Positions 47,176-60,370 of a DNA stretch of 64,000 nt are shown in pieces; positions within the stretch are counted from its first letter, which is position 1, and every line of letters begins with the position of its first letter. This stretch comes from Annona cherimola (taxonomy: Eukaryota; Streptophyta; Magnoliopsida; Magnoliales; Annonaceae): contig CM059972.1 in NCBI GenBank assembly GCA_030490835.1, positions 90,133,137 to 90,197,136 on the forward strand, in the 5' to 3' direction. The position numbers and the translations under genes are program-made. Under the pieces are notes generated by a model, which saw only the letters and a program-made list of their open reading frames with translations, was not told where the DNA came from and searched no databases.

Positions 47176-50100
47176 GAATTAAGCTGTCTGATTCCATTCC
47201 CATGAGTGGCAAAAATTTTCATAGCTAAGGCAATTTAGTTAGCTGATTAACTAGGAAAAGGCCACTGGAAAGTCTAAGAATTGCATTTCCCACAGTTGCA
47301 AACAGAAACTTGACAAAACAAGCAAACTGCAACTGAAACAAGTTATGTGGTGCTAATATCAGAAGCCTGATGGCCATACTTAGCCCTGTAACTGTTGTTG
47401 AATCAATAAAAATGGCTCATATATTGTGCACCACATAACAGCATTGAGTAGCAGCCACACAAAACAGCCCATCTAAGGGCAAGTTATTTGTTAATCAAAA
47501 CAAATCCAACCAGTAACAATAATACACGTAGACTAATATTAATACAAATTCTCTTTGGAAAAAAAATACCTTCTGCAAAGTAACTGACATTTCCAGCTCA
47601 ATAAGAACACCAGGACCACAAACAAGGCAATCCTTATCCCTGACAAACTCGGTCGCTTTTGTGTGAAGTCCTTCTAGGCCATTATACCTGCAAAACATGT
47701 CCATGGGTACACATATTACAATGAAATTAGTCAGTCCATTAAAACAAAGAAATTTGGAACTAAGTTCCAAAGAATAAAACATTGAAAAGGCAATCTGTTC
47801 ACATATCTACTCACATATAATCCTAAATAATTAAGCAAATATTTCCTGGGCTTCCAGGTCATTATTCTGACAGGGAACACATGCACATGCACAAAAGTAG
47901 AAAGTGGCTCCTTGTGAAAGCACAACATTTATGAAAGAATCAAACCCTACCGCTCGCTTTCAAATATATTTAAGAGTTAAGCTGTAAGACAGATGCCTTC
48001 AAAGTTGCTGTCAAAAAAACCTATTTGTACACAATGTTGGAAGTAATTATGACAAAAATTTCCAAGCACATCACGCATCCCTCAGAATGTTCATTTATCT
48101 TGGCAACCATAGATGACAGCATGAGATCAAAATGTTACAATCCAGCTATAAAATTTCTTAGGGAGATTTGCTTGGAACATCTATACCAATCCAGACCCCC
48201 CTTCACTGCATGAGTTATTCTACCAGCAATAGCTGTCAAAATACAACTCATGCACCTCAGAAAAAGAGTTTTGCTGTCTCATTAACTCCAATTGAGCACA
48301 TCAATTTAGAACCTGAATACATGGAATTTTGTTGATACTAGAGATAAGGAAATAAAAACCACACAATGCTCCTCACTCAAAATTGTTCATCGTAATAGAA
48401 CTACAAGATGCCCCTTCTTTATTTGAGGTGATAAAAAACAGCATCTTGTGCTTGAAATTACTCAACCATGAATTGCCTGGAAAAAACACAGAACCTTCAG
48501 TCTCCCTCTCATAACCATATTCCAATATCATTGTCTCCACATCCCTTATCTTTAACCGATAGCAATAGATACTCAAGTTTTAGAGGCCTCAACCAGTAAT
48601 GACAAGGCATTCAGCAGCAACTCTTTCATTCCATTCATCAAACCAAAAGATCAACTCGCTTTAACATTTCAGATTTTATCCAATAAATTGTATCTAGGAT
48701 AATATGCATCCCAAATTTTAAAATTTCATAGAAACTATTTTTTTTCTTGAATAAACTGGATAGTTTCAAAATTCTTTGTGCTGGAAACCAAATAGAAAAC
48801 ACAGGGTCACAGATATGAATCCCAAAGGAATATAATGAGAACAGAACATTGGCCTTTTTAATGAACTAAAAGTCAACTCTTTTTAGGTTTTTGTTGTCAG
48901 TTGGAAATTGAACTAGATCAACTTCAACTTGTTTATGGAGGAATCCCGAACACCAAGTTGACAAGTAAACAAACCATAAAAAGAAGAGGATTTCCAACTA
49001 CTCTGATAACCTACTGAAAAAACCCAAAAAATTTACAATACACCCACATGCGCGCGCGCACACACACACACACAAAAAGGATTCCGAGGAAGGTTGAATC
49101 TCCTATTCACAATGGAGAACAAAATATCAAATAATGATGACACTAATAATACGCAGATCTGATGTTCAAAAAGGCTAATCACAACCATGCATTATAGGCT
49201 TCTTGAAACTAGATAGATGGAAAAGTCACATGGAATAACTGTATTATAGACAAAACTATCCAAGAGTTGATTTTCCAAGGACGGCGAGTATTATAGAACA
49301 AACAAATTACACAATCCATCACCAAGATGATTTCAGACACAATTAAAATCAATAAAAGCTGCTGAAGGTTAGTGTCTTGTTATCTGGGTCAATCTCAGTG
49401 GAGCTTCTTGAAGTGACCCTAAATTGGCAGTCATGGCCTTCTTTTGTGTTCGACATGCCAATCATGGCCACTATTTTAGGTATAAGTAAGAAAGCAGACC
49501 AGCCAGCTTCTACAAGCAACCTTTAGTGAAATGGTCCAAATATGACCTGGAGCCTTAATTACTAAAGCTCTCATGTCCATCCGTCCATGCCCAGAACCCA
49601 AAGTTCAACCTAATATCCAAACATGAGCCCTGCAATGGTCACCCTACAGTGGTACAAAACTGCATAACATGTGTATAAGGAGGGAGGATTTACGTCAGAT
49701 AATTGGATAATGTTTTGCTGCATCCTGTTGCAATCTTGAGGGCTTCAAGCGCACATGTGGCTGAGATAATTGCATTTGTAGAAGCAATGGCTGGAATTAT
49801 ATTCTTCACGACACCCTATAATCAGTAGGAAAAATAAAATTATACACCACTGTGCTGTAGAAGACGTAGAAGAACAGAATGTTGGTCTCAAAAAAGAGTA
49901 AAGCTACTGTAAACATATAATGTGAATGCAGCCATGCATTGATACCTGTAATTCCTTTTCGAACAGGTGAACTATAAAAACATTATACATAATACATAAT
50001 CATAGATATTGTGTGACTGATTTCAACTAGTAAATTAAAATCGATTACCATAATATTAATGGATGGACAGCATCATGTCCTGAAGAAGTGATGCAGACCA

Positions 50101-53100
50101 AAACCCACTCAGTGTTTTTGACATAATCTTATCAGCATTAGGTTCATGAGATTTAGGTATTTAATAAAGTAATGTGGAACAAAAATAAACACGAATAGTT
50201 CTTCTTTAATCTTCCTATTTTAGGTCTTATTTACATCACAGTTTCAGAAAATAGCTTGGTTCTCCAGAAAAATCCTAATTTTTGATATATTCTGTAGAAA
50301 TCCGAGCTTTCCCTGCACTAGTTAGTGGATTTTCTCAATGCTAAGATTGCCCTGCACCATGAAATGTCATCCAACATAACTTTACCTAATGCTCCAACCA
50401 GACAACATTGCCAACCTATATATGATGTATGTGCAAATAAAATTTTTCTGGAGCCCCAAGAAAGAAATGAGAACTAGAATTCTGGAATGGGTACTCAAAT
50501 CATCAGCCCCATGCATGCAAAGCAATTGCTTTCCCTTCATAGTCAAAGTTCAACATTGCTTGTTCTAAAATCATTTCTTTAAAAAATGCGGTTTGATAAT
50601 AGAAAATTGAAAATTTTAAATATTTGATGTGCACATAAAATGAAACCAATCAATATAAACGATATTCAAATGGTAAACGTCATTGAACTCAGTAAATCAA
50701 ATCAAACAGGACTTCTCAATCAAATCAAATGAACTTCGCAAAGTTGTAGTATTACCTGTGTCAGAGAATAGGTAACTCCAGTGATGCCAAAAAGCTCAGC
50801 TCTTTTGACAGCCTACTGGTGACATCAACAAAAGTCAATAAAAACCCAAAAAAGGAGTAAAGAAAAAAGAAAGATTGCCAAAAGATAGAAGTGCTTAATG
50901 ACCTCTGAATAAACCCACTGCATATGCTCTGGATCGTCCGCATCAAAAGATCTTCCACCATGTACCTGGGAGACAAAATATCAGAAGTGAAACCACAAGA
51001 AAAAAATAATAATCATAAGCCCCTCGAGCACAAACAATAAAACCTCTACTGCAATTACCTCATTCCATTTAATTAAATGAGCATATTCAATACAATGAGC
51101 TGGAGTTCTAGGTGTCTCTGCAAGAGTGCATAGAGGGAACTTCACTTGAGGGGGAAATAACCAGATTGTACACTCAAAGCAAGGGGTAATTCCGGGAAGA
51201 ATAACCCTGGCATGACCCTTAAAACCTTCAGTCCCACCATCCACCATAGGTTTGATCGTCTCTTCACATGGGTTGTCCTCAGAATCATACTCTGCATTGC
51301 CAACAACATGGAGGCATAAAATATAAATTCTATAATGAAGAAAACTAATGAAAATTTCTTCCCCCCCCCCTTTTTTTGCTCATCTACTCTTTTGAGGAAG
51401 TAAAGAAAAATTAGGAATTCAAAGATGGGAAGACTTGGGGATCAAAATACATTTAAAAAAAAAAACAAAAAACAAAAAAGATGAACATCCTGAAGCAACA
51501 TCAGGAGGGGGGGACTTAATGACCTGGAATTGATACGAAAGATTTCACCAAATATCCAAGTCAATTTTACTACACTTCAATTTTAGACTCCAATTAAGAT
51601 TTTACGTTTCAATACATGAGTTAAGTAAACTAAATTGCGGTGTCCGTGGTTCAAAAATAGGTCATTATACCTAATGCAGCAACCACAATTCAACAGGAAT
51701 AGAATCTGGTATGGATTACAGAAAAGAAGGAAATAATGAGAATCTTCGATATTGAAAGAGTAGAAAGCTTTCAGCCATTTTGGCACCCAGCTAACAAAGA
51801 ACAGCAGCAATGAAGATAGACAAACCTAAAAAGCTGCATGCTACTGCATTAATGTAACTCCTAGCCTCAACAGAATCAAGACCAAGAGCAATAATATTAA
51901 AATTGCTGTAAAAATCCAGATCTTTATCTTCAATCCGGCAAAAATGGGGTACTATGTTAACTCCACTGACTCTTTCCATTACACGCATTGCAGCTACCTC
52001 AGCCTTTGGCTTTCCAACATCCTGAAGCCTACAAAACGACAAGGTAAAATTCCATAAAAACTGCAAGCTGCAAATGAACATGTCATTATTGGTTGCAGTG
52101 ACAACAGTAAATGTGCGACAAACATAAGGATTCTGGATAACCAGTTAAACAGTGGAAGATTTATAAATGCTACTTCAACAGTCAACTAAAACTCCATATT
52201 ACCTTGGCTACTTCAATGGCCAATAAAGTGTAAGAAGAAGGAATACCAGTCACTTAAACCTAGCACGCAATGGACCAGTCATATGATTTTGGAAAAACTG
52301 TTTACAAGCAATAACAATAAGAAAATATATATAACAAGGAACTTTAATCAGATAACTGGAGCATAGTTCTCAATGTTACATTTAAAAAGTATTTCTGAAT
52401 GCTATAACCTAGCAGTCAAGAATGCATAAATTTAACACATGCTTACCAGCTTTTGTTGCCTGCTTTTAAAATATTTTTCTTCCTCTTGCTATCTCTTTTA
52501 CAGATTAGCAATCATTCTATCATTGATATCCTAATTATATCTTTCCAATGTATCCTTTTAGTCGGGCAGTTATATTAAACAACATTTAAAACAGATGTGC
52601 AATGTTATACAGGATATTGTATTTCTAGAATTTTTCTTTAAGACTATTTAAAGTTCAACTGAACTCATAAACAATATTCACTTTTACATACCTTTTAAGA
52701 TTCTCTTCTAAGATGTATAACCATTACAAACTTTCATTCAAATTTAAGCTCTCTATTTATCAACACATTCAAGCTCTCTATTTATCTATTCTATTTATCA
52801 ACATGAACTAATATCCTATTGTACAGAGCATCATCTTTGTATGTTTTCCCAGTTTCTCCCAAGCAACATTATCAGCTAATATTAGTAAGACATGTTTTCA
52901 GGCACAACTTGTTTTCTATCTCAAGGCATTGGCAATTTGGCATATACCTCAACAACAATAACACAGACAATAATTCAAACTGCAGATTACAAGGTTGTAA
53001 TCTCAGAACAATCATTGCAATTCAAACAGAGCCCTAAAATCAGAAAGGACGAATGATCCTATCCTCGGAATAACAGGCAATGTCTTTTGAGTGCAAACCA

Positions 53101-53882
53101 TTTTATACTATTTTTATTCAAACGAATCAAACCTTCAATTAGATGCCAAACCTTCAGCCATCTATTACGTGTAAATGTGAGTTTATCGACAGCTAATAAG
53201 AGTCACAGACAATCGAATTTTCCTTGCAAGTCCAGATCAAGCAAAAATTCAGAATGCATGAATGTGATGGCTTCGTTGGTCCAGAGCATCAATTGCCACT
53301 TTAGAACCACTCGGTGACAGGAAATCCCGCAGGATCGGCCCCCATCTAGATGGGTACCATTGATTTTCAACAGCAACGATTTGCACAGAGGGGAAATAAG
53401 AAACGATCCTGCTAGCTGAAAAATCCAGAAACGAAGCATAGAAGCGCAATTAAGGGAAAAAGGACCCCCAAAAAAAACACAAAAAAAAGCGAACGCAGAG
53501 CGAAGTAGAGAACGAACCAACCTAAAGAGAAACTGACGATTGAGATTGGAAATCTCGATTCGGTCCATGTCGATGACTTCGAGATTGCGGAAACCAGACA
53601 AAGCGAGATCTTTGAGGAGCTCGCAGCCGAGACCGCCCGCCCCTACCACCAAAACCCTCACATAGGCTTGCAGATCGTCGCGCAACTGCAGCGGCGGAAA
53701 CAACGTCAAAAAATGGCAAAATCTCGATCGCTGGGTGGATGGGTGGGATGGGGAGGGGTGGAGGGAGTGGAGCCTACCTCGGGGCCTGGTTCGAAGGTGG
53801 GTCCCACGAGATTGCCGGGGCGGAGGAGGAGCTTGTCGAGGTCCCGCCATCTGCTGACTTGAACCGCCGTGGGATTCGCCAT
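46536..53882 (-). CDS. ECR1: NEDD8/RUB-activating enzyme E1 catalytic subunit (ECR1, UBA3 family), nine exons
   Basis: CDS exons, minus strand: 53778-53882, 53522-53685, 51826-52028, 51059-51291, 50903-50965, 50756-50812, 49694-49815, 47570-47687 and 46536-46826. All introns are GT-AG, phases agree, and the total is 451 aa plus stop, matching the usual plant ECR1 length (about 450). Start: MANPTAVQ, before the conserved [17 protein letters not shown]. Seen: nucleotide-binding GAGGLG (residues 50-55), VIDMDRI, catalytic Cys212 in [11 protein letters not shown], zinc-type pairs Cys195/Cys198 and Cys336/Cys339, and a C-terminal ubiquitin-fold-like domain in exon 9. Family role: with AXR1 it adenylates RUB/NEDD8, carries it as a thioester and passes it to the E2 RCE1 for cullin modification. 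Intact; no lesions seen. Introns 2 (1.5 kb) and 7 (2.0 kb) are the longest and hold only AT-rich sequence and small microsatellites. Confidence 0.95.
49047..49075. repeat. GC/CA dinucleotide microsatellite in ECR1 intron 7
   Basis: A (GC)n run passing into (AC)n, with alternating purine-pyrimidine sequence throughout. Intronic. Confidence 0.8.
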
Positions 53883-54115
53883 CGCACCTCCTCTGCCGTC
53901 AAGTGAGCGTATTGCCGTGAGGTGGGAGTCGTGCTGGACAAATACTTGGAGTGAAGAAGCGTTTTTGGCTTGGATCTTACGCGTCGGACGGGACCGCTGG
54001 AGGCAGCCTCCCACGTTTGGCCGATGTATTTGGGGTACTTGTTTCACTGGTGAGACGGGATGCACGTACGGCGAGGACGGGACGAAAAATCGTATTTTCC
54101 CACCCTGCTTGCGAC
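53883..54115 (-). promoter_or_regulatory. ECR1 5' flank, truncated by a hAT insertion
   Basis: The 233 bp between the ECR1 start codon and the hAT target site are relatively GC-rich and contain no TATA box that I can see, consistent with a housekeeping TATA-less promoter plus 5' UTR. Anything upstream is now transposon sequence. Confidence 0.5.
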
Positions 54116-57100
54116 TAGGGGTGTAAATAAGGTCGGGTTTAACTTGAGACCGCATCACCCGGGCCGATTTACACCAAGGTTGGGTTGAGGTTTTGGAAAA
54201 TCGGGTTTTGCAAATCGGGTTGAACCCGACCCGATTTTAAGATTCGGGTTGAACTGGGTTAGGGGTCGGTCGACCCGACCCGACTTGCCCCCTGTCATCG
54301 AATCCATCTAAGGCTCTAAACCTACAACGACGAAACACGGACACAACGCCTCTAGCTCTCTGCTCTGCTACTCTGCCGCCGCCTGATGAGTGACGATCAC
54401 GCCCGGGAGGAGGAGGAGAAGAAACCAACCTGCACGGCAGCACGATGTCCTCTTCAGTCTTCTTCCGTTTCTCTTCCTGCCCAACTACTGCCGGCCCGTG
54501 CTCGCCTCCTGCCCAACAGCTGCCGCGATCGGCCACTCTGTTCCGTGAATCCGTGCTGCAGCCTGTCGTTGAATCCATCTAAACTCTAAAGGCCCTAATC
54601 CTAAATCTGCCTCGCCGCCTGCAACGACGAAACAACATCTCTGGCTCTCTGGCTCGTCCTCTTCTTCCGTTTCTCTTCCTGCCCAACGGCGTCCTCTTCT
54701 TCTATTTCTCTTCCTGCCTAACGGCTGCCGGCCCGTGCGCGCCTCCTGCCCAACGGCTGCCGCGATCGGCCACCTTGTTCCGTGCTGCTCCCAGCTGCCA
54801 CGACTGCTGGACCTCGTTGCCCTGTGCTGCTCCCAACTGCTGTCCTCTAATCCCGTGCAGAACCCGCTCCAAGAACCAGGCGCATACCTCTGCACGATCA
54901 GCTGTCGGCCTGCCACCCCGTGCTGAATCCCAGCTGCCGCCTCGTGCCATTGCTCGATCAGCCAAAGTGCCAAATAGCCACCTTGTCGACGTCTACAAAC
55001 TCTACTTTCCTCTGGTAGATTGGTACCATCTTCTTCTTCAGTTCTTTGTGCTAATAATAATATGTATGAAATTATTAATGATCAATCTACTCATTTGAAT
55101 GGCCATATATATATTAAATTAACCCATTTGATCACGTCTCAATAGGTTTTACTCATAATCATTACTCATAAATATCACATTACGCTAACCTTTTCAATTT
55201 TTTTCATTTTTACTTCTTTTCTAAAGTGTTATAGAATTTGTGCATTAGTTGGAATGGAAGATGATGATATTATAGAAGTGCATGCCAACACATCATCATC
55301 AACACCATCTGCAGCATCTGAAGCTACATCCAACAAACCACAAAAATGAAAATATAAAGCAACATCGAGTGTATGGGAATATTTTGAAAAAGTTTATGCA
55401 CCTGGAGCTTTAAAAGCACAAATCTGTGTATGTAAAAAATGCAAAACACGGTATAGATGTGAGAGCAAAATTGGCACAAGTACACTTCGAAGACATGCAG
55501 AAAAATGTTATAAAGGTGGTGATGGGACCTTACAACAAATTTTGCAATTCACTAGTCAAGAAAGTGGAGAGACTGCATTAGGCAATTGGAAATTTGATCA
55601 ACTTGCTGTTAGAAATGCTATTGCCAAGATGATTGTGATTGATGAAATGCCTTTTAGCACTATTGAGCGTGTTGGCTTTAGAGGATTAATAAAAGTAGGC
55701 ATGCCACAATTTAACTTCGTCACTCGTCAAACAATTACTCAAGACTGTCTAGAAATTTATCAAACAGAGAAGAGAAAGTTAAAAAAATTATTGAGAGAAA
55801 AGGTGCAAACTGTTTGCTTGACTACTGATATGTGGACTTCAATTCAAAATGTTGGTTATCTTTGTCTTACAGCACATTTTATTGATGCAAGTTGGTATTT
55901 GCATAAGAAAATTATTAGCTTTTCTCTTCTCCCTTGTGCACACACTGGTGAAGCAATTGCATCTGCAATAGATCAAACTTTAAGGGAATGGGAAATTTCA
56001 AGTGTTTGCACAATGACAGTTGATAATGCTAGTTCCAATGATGTTGCAATTCGCCATTTGAAACATTGCATTGGAAATAGAAATGATTTGTTATTTGATG
56101 GAGAATTTTTTCATGTAAGATGTGCTGCTCATATTGTAAATCTGATTGTCAAAGATGGACTTAAAGAAATTGGTGATGCAATTGCTCGTATTAGAGCAGC
56201 TGTTCGGTATGTAAGATGTTCTTCTTCAAGGCTAAGGTTGTTTAAGGAATGTATCAAAAAATGTTTTATTAGAGATAAGGGTGCATTGGTTTTGGATGTG
56301 CCCACTAGATGGAATTCTACATACCTTATGTTAGAAAGTGCTTTGAGATTCAGAAGAGCATATGAGCAGATGGAGCTAGAAGATGTTTCCTTTATTAGAG
56401 AAGATCCTCCAACACATGAAGATTGGAATAAGGCAACTCAGTTGATTGCTGTTTTAAAACAATTTCATGAGGTAACTCGAATTTTGTCAGGGTCTTCATA
56501 TGTTACTGCAAATTTATATTTTGTTGAAGTTTGCAAAATACAAAGGTTGTTAAGGAATTTTTTAACCAACCATGACCCCCTCATTGTTGATATGTGCAAA
56601 AGAATGAAAGAGAAGTTTGACAAGTATTAGGGAGATATTGACAAAATCAATATGATTTTGGTCATTGCAGTTGTTTTGGATCCAAGGTACAAGCTAAATA
56701 TCTTCGATTCCAATATTCTTTATTGTATAATGCAGAAAAAGTTAATGAAATTTTGATAAAAGTTCAGTTGAAAATGCAAGAGGTATTCAAAAGTTACCAA
56801 GCAAAGTATACTCCAATGACAGTATCTCAAGAGGCGAAGGAAACTAGTGATGGGAATGAAAAACTTGTTGGGTCTTCTCGTTCAAGTGGAGATGCTTCAT
56901 ATAAGGATTTTTTAAAGAAAGAGGCAGGTCTTGATGTGAGTAATGAATTGGATCGATACTTGAAAGACCCTGTAGAAATAGATGATGATGATGATAATTC
57001 TTTTGATATTTTAGCATGGTGGGCTTCTTCAAGATATCGAGTTTTATCACACATGGCTCGAGATATTCTTGCCATTCCTGTTTCTACAGTTGCTTCGGAG

Positions 57101-57996
57101 TCTGCCTTTAGTACAGGAGGTCGTGTGCTTGATCTTTTTAGGAGCTCTTTGCAATCTCATGTTGTTGAGGCTTTGATATGTGCTCAAGATTGGCTACTGT
57201 CTTCAGCGAATCTTCAAATGGAAGAAGAAGATTTGGTTGAAATTGGTGAGCCCGTTGAAGGTAATTTGAATCTATAATTATGTATTTATACCTTGATGTG
57301 TTGCAACTAATACTATAACTGATTTCTTCTATTTTACAGCTACTAAAGGTGGTATAGAATCTGGAACTTCTAGCCATGCATGAATTTCCACTCAAATGAT
57401 CTAGGTACTTGTATTTTTAATTTGTTTTTATAAAAATATAACTATATATTCATACTTACTTTGATAATTGTTTGTTTCAGGAGAAAAACCACACATACTA
57501 ATCTCGAAGAGGGCATGAGATTTGATTTGAAGAGAAAAGTTGTGTTAACTTTTTAAATGAGTTATGTTGTGGACATGTTATTTAAAACAGATTATTTGGA
57601 TATGATTATGTTTCATAAGATATGTATTTGGATATGTTTATTAGAGTGTATTTCATTCATGTTGTTTGGATATTTAAATACAAGTGTGTGGAGTTTGGAA
57701 ATATGCTTGACTATTTGGTTGTGAAATGTTGTTTGAATTTATATGATTTGGAAATATATTTGGTTAATTAGTTGTGAAATTGTGTTTGGATTATTTGGTT
57801 ATATTGCATTGATAATATGTGTAATCTATTAGCCCGATTTTTAACTCGAACCGAACCGATTTGAGGTGGGTTGAAATAGGGTTGGGTTAAGGTGTGAAAA
57901 GTAGGGTTGAAAGTAGGATTGGGTTGGGATTTTACGAGGTGGGTTAGGGTTGTATTTGTCCCAACCCGAGTCAACCCGACCCGATTTACACCCCTA
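54116..57996 (+). mobile_element. hAT transposon, 3881 bp, with its own (broken) transposase gene
   Basis: Left end TAGGGGTGTAAATAAGGTCG; reverse complement of the right end TAGGGGTGTAAATCGGGTCG. Flanks CTTGCGAC (54108-54115) and CTTCTGAC (57997-58004) agree at 6 of 8 positions, an aged 8-bp target duplication. The left 1.1 kb contains an imperfectly duplicated GC-rich block (about 54450-54550 and 54655-54790, sharing GCCGGCCCGTG and GCTGCCGCGATCGGCCAC). The right 0.7 kb is AT-rich with subterminal GGGTT repeats. It is inserted 234 bp upstream of ECR1. Confidence 0.9.
55254..57277 (+). pseudogene. hAT transposase (zf-BED, RNase H-like core, hAT dimerisation domain), disrupted
   Basis: The frame from ATG 55254 contains a BED zinc finger (SVWEYFEKVYAPG, then C-x2-C in CVCKKC, then the LRRHAEKC end). 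It continues in the same frame through the catalytic core (LTTDMWTS, TVDNASSND, DVPTRWNSTYLML) and, after a shift, the C-terminal dimerisation region (ILAWWASSRYRVLSHMARDI and SESAFSTGGRVLD). Three lesions are visible: TGA at 55347-55349 upstream of the finger, TAG at 56628-56630 where the family usually has Trp, and a one-base deletion near 56700 that moves the rest to another frame (56723-57277). Domain order and length (about 670 codons) fit plant hAT transposases. The family cuts and pastes DNA at its terminal repeats; this copy is unlikely to. Confidence 0.9.
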
Positions 57997-58187
57997 CTTC
58001 TGACTTCTCCCGTCCTTAAAAAATGATAACTAATTTTTTTCAGTTCTTATAAAACTTTTGGTATGTCTGATTGTCTGTACATTTTTTAAATTTGACATTT
58101 TTGGCTGCACTAAATACTTTTTAAACTAAAGGTATATTCGAAAAGTGATAAAATTTTTGAAGTAAAAACTTTTATGGTCGACACAAA
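57997..58187. other. Short spacer between hAT element and copia LTR
   Basis: 190 bp holding the right hAT target duplication and otherwise unassigned sequence. It is probably the original region upstream of ECR1, or a further relic. Confidence 0.4.
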
Positions 58188-58450
58188 TGTTGGTCCCGAG
58201 TTGATGGCTAAACCCAAGAGGGGAGGGGTGAATTGGGTTCTTTAAAATTTCTTTGATAATCTCAAAGATCTTAGCCCCTTGAAAAAGTTAATCCCCTTTT
58301 TTAAGCGAATGGAGAGCAAATAAGATAAATCAGTGAAAACAAGTAGAACACAAGATTTATAGTGGTTCGGGCAAACCTTCCCTACTCCACTCTTCCAAGC
58401 TCAAACTCCGTTGTGACTTGGGTTCCACTATGTATTCCAAGAATACACTT

Positions 58451-58652
58451 AGAGTCACCGCTCTCTTCTAGATTCAAAGCTCTAGGGGGCATACACAACT
58501 AGAGCCACTTGCTCTCTTCTAGATTCAAAGCTCTAGGGGGCATATACAACTAGAGCCACTTGCTCTCTTCTAGATTCAAAGCTCTAGGGGGCATACACAA
58601 CTAGAGCCACTTGCTCTCTTCTAGATTCAAAGCTCTAGGGGGCATATACAAT
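58451..58652. repeat. 51-bp tandem repeat, four copies, in the LTR
   Basis: Units start near 58451, 58501, 58552 and 58603. Each contains CTCTCTTCTAGATTCAAAGC then TCTAGGGGGCATA. The other LTR of this family (20981-22659) has a single copy. Confidence 0.9.
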
Positions 58653-59089
58653 CACTTGCACAAGTAGGTGATGAGTCTCACTCCAATTACACCCTACTTT
58701 GCATATACTTGATCTTAGCTACCCAAGCTAAATCAAGTTTTATATAACCAAATAAAGAAATGAATAAGAACTACACTTTACAGATTTGTGTAGGCAGTTT
58801 TGAGCTCGTGGAAGAAATCAAAAGTGGCTTGAATGATGATTGTTGAAGCAACTTGCAGTTTGAAACTCTTTCTTCCTTTGAAACACTTAAGTATGGAGAA
58901 AAGGTATTTGAAAATCTTTCTTGCACTTCTTTTCTCTCTTTGATCTTTTGAGTAGTGTCTCTTGTTTTTTCTCACGTTCATTTGAATGTCCTTTTATAGA
59001 TTGAGGAAAATATGAACGTTGTAGAAGTGGTTGGCGTGCAATAAATGAACTTCAACGTTCAAAAATTTGACCGTTATTCTCCAAGTCTA

Positions 59090-59870
59090 AGATGAAGTCG
59101 ACTTGGCCTGCGACTTGGCTTCCAATTCGCACATGGAGTCGACTTGGCCTGCGACTTGGGTTCTTCAGAAACTCAAGTCTGAGACTTGGATCGACTTGGC
59201 TTTCAGACTTCAACTCAAGTCGATCCTGAAGTCGACTTGGGTTGCGACTTGGCTTGGTCTATTGCAGAAACGCCTTGATCTTCTTGAACTGTCTTGAATC
59301 TTGCAAACCATTTGAAAGCTTTGAGTTCTTGCACAATATATGTATGTTCCTTGCTTTGCTTTGGACTCACTTGATCTTCATGACTTGGATTTTACTCCAT
59401 TTGGAAGCTAGCTTGAAGATTTGCTTTGAGCTTGATAGACTTGATTTGAATGTAGAACATGATTCTTAACTTTGAAATTGACTCATTTGTTTTTCATCTT
59501 GATTCCTTGGACTTGAATGATAAATCCTCTTGAATATCTTTAAAACTGTATCTTTGAAAGTTTGAACATCTCAAGTCGTGGATGGAGTCGACCTGGCCTG
59601 CGACTTCACCCAAGTCGCACCTGGAGTCGACTTCGTTTGCGACTTCGTTATGTTCGTTTCCACTTTTCAGCTCTGGATACTCCAAGTCGATGCTGGAGTC
59701 GACTTCGTATGCGACTTGACTTCCCAAGTCGCAAGTGGAGTCGACTTGACCTGCGACTTCACCTGTTGCCTTTTGGGATTCATTCTCAAGTCGATATTTG
59801 AGTCGACTTTGGGATCGACTTCACCCAAGTCGAAGTCCAAGTCGACTTGGAGATCGACTTGACTTCTTTG
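59090..59870. repeat. Cluster of GTCGAC-TT palindromic motifs in the LTR
   Basis: I count about nine exact GTCGACTT/GTCGACCT cores (near 59097, 59138, 59232, 59587, 59627, 59698, 59739, 59803 and 59840), often preceded by AA or GGA and interleaved with GCGACTTGG/GCGACTTC. The related LTR at 21110-21960 has a similar but more diverged cluster. Confidence 0.85.
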
Positions 59871-59990
59871 CTTTCCTTAAACATTTGTCAAACATGTTAG
59901 TACTCCTTATATACTCAAATAAGTCCTTGTTAATCATCAAAACTCAGGCTTTGGTCAATTTAAATTATTTTGAACATTGTTTCCAACAAT

Positions 59991-60002
59991 CTCCCCCTTT
60001 TT
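59991..60002 (-). other. Polypurine tract adjoining the 3' LTR
   Basis: Minus strand AAAAAGGGGGAG directly before the LTR start, the expected primer for plus-strand DNA synthesis in copia elements. Confidence 0.75.
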
Positions 60003-60370
60003 GATGATTGACAAAACTTCATTTGAGTTGGTACCTTTCAAGCATTAATCATGTTCATATGTCTTTTGAAAAACAGAGCATTTGTCTTATAGGTCAGAGC
60101 TTTTTGAATACGTTTCAAGTAAATCATGTTGAATACTTTATTAATCATTAAGAGTACTTCGTATTGTAATCATTGATCAAATATATCATTCATTCAAACT
60201 CTATATCAAACATATATCAATCATAAACCAGTTATCATATCATATCAAACATCATTATATATATGAAGTTTCATTACAGAATACAATGAAGCATAAATGA
60301 AACTATCCTAGATACAAACTACCCAACCCAAAAACACTCAAAATAAAAACACTCAAATCTAATTATCTTC

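Larger units (their letters stand above)
58188..59988 (-). mobile_element. 3' LTR of a Sirevirus-like copia element, 1801 bp
   Basis: On the minus strand it starts TGTTGGAAACAATG just after a polypurine tract and ends CTCGGGACCAACA. It holds GTCGAC repeats (59090-59870), a 51-bp tandem repeat (58451-58652) and the CCCAATTCACCCCTCCCCTC block near its end. It is collinear with the plus-strand LTR at 20981-22659. The opposite LTR lies beyond the window. Confidence 0.8.

Noticed and set aside
51361..51380. Poly-C/poly-T run as a regulatory element of ECR1
   Set aside because: It lies in intron 3, away from splice and branch-site positions, and is most simply a homopolymer slippage site.
53203..53850. 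215-codon minus-strand frame as one gene
   Set aside because: It is ECR1 exon 2 read through into flanking introns. The spliced model with nine in-phase exons explains the conserved part.
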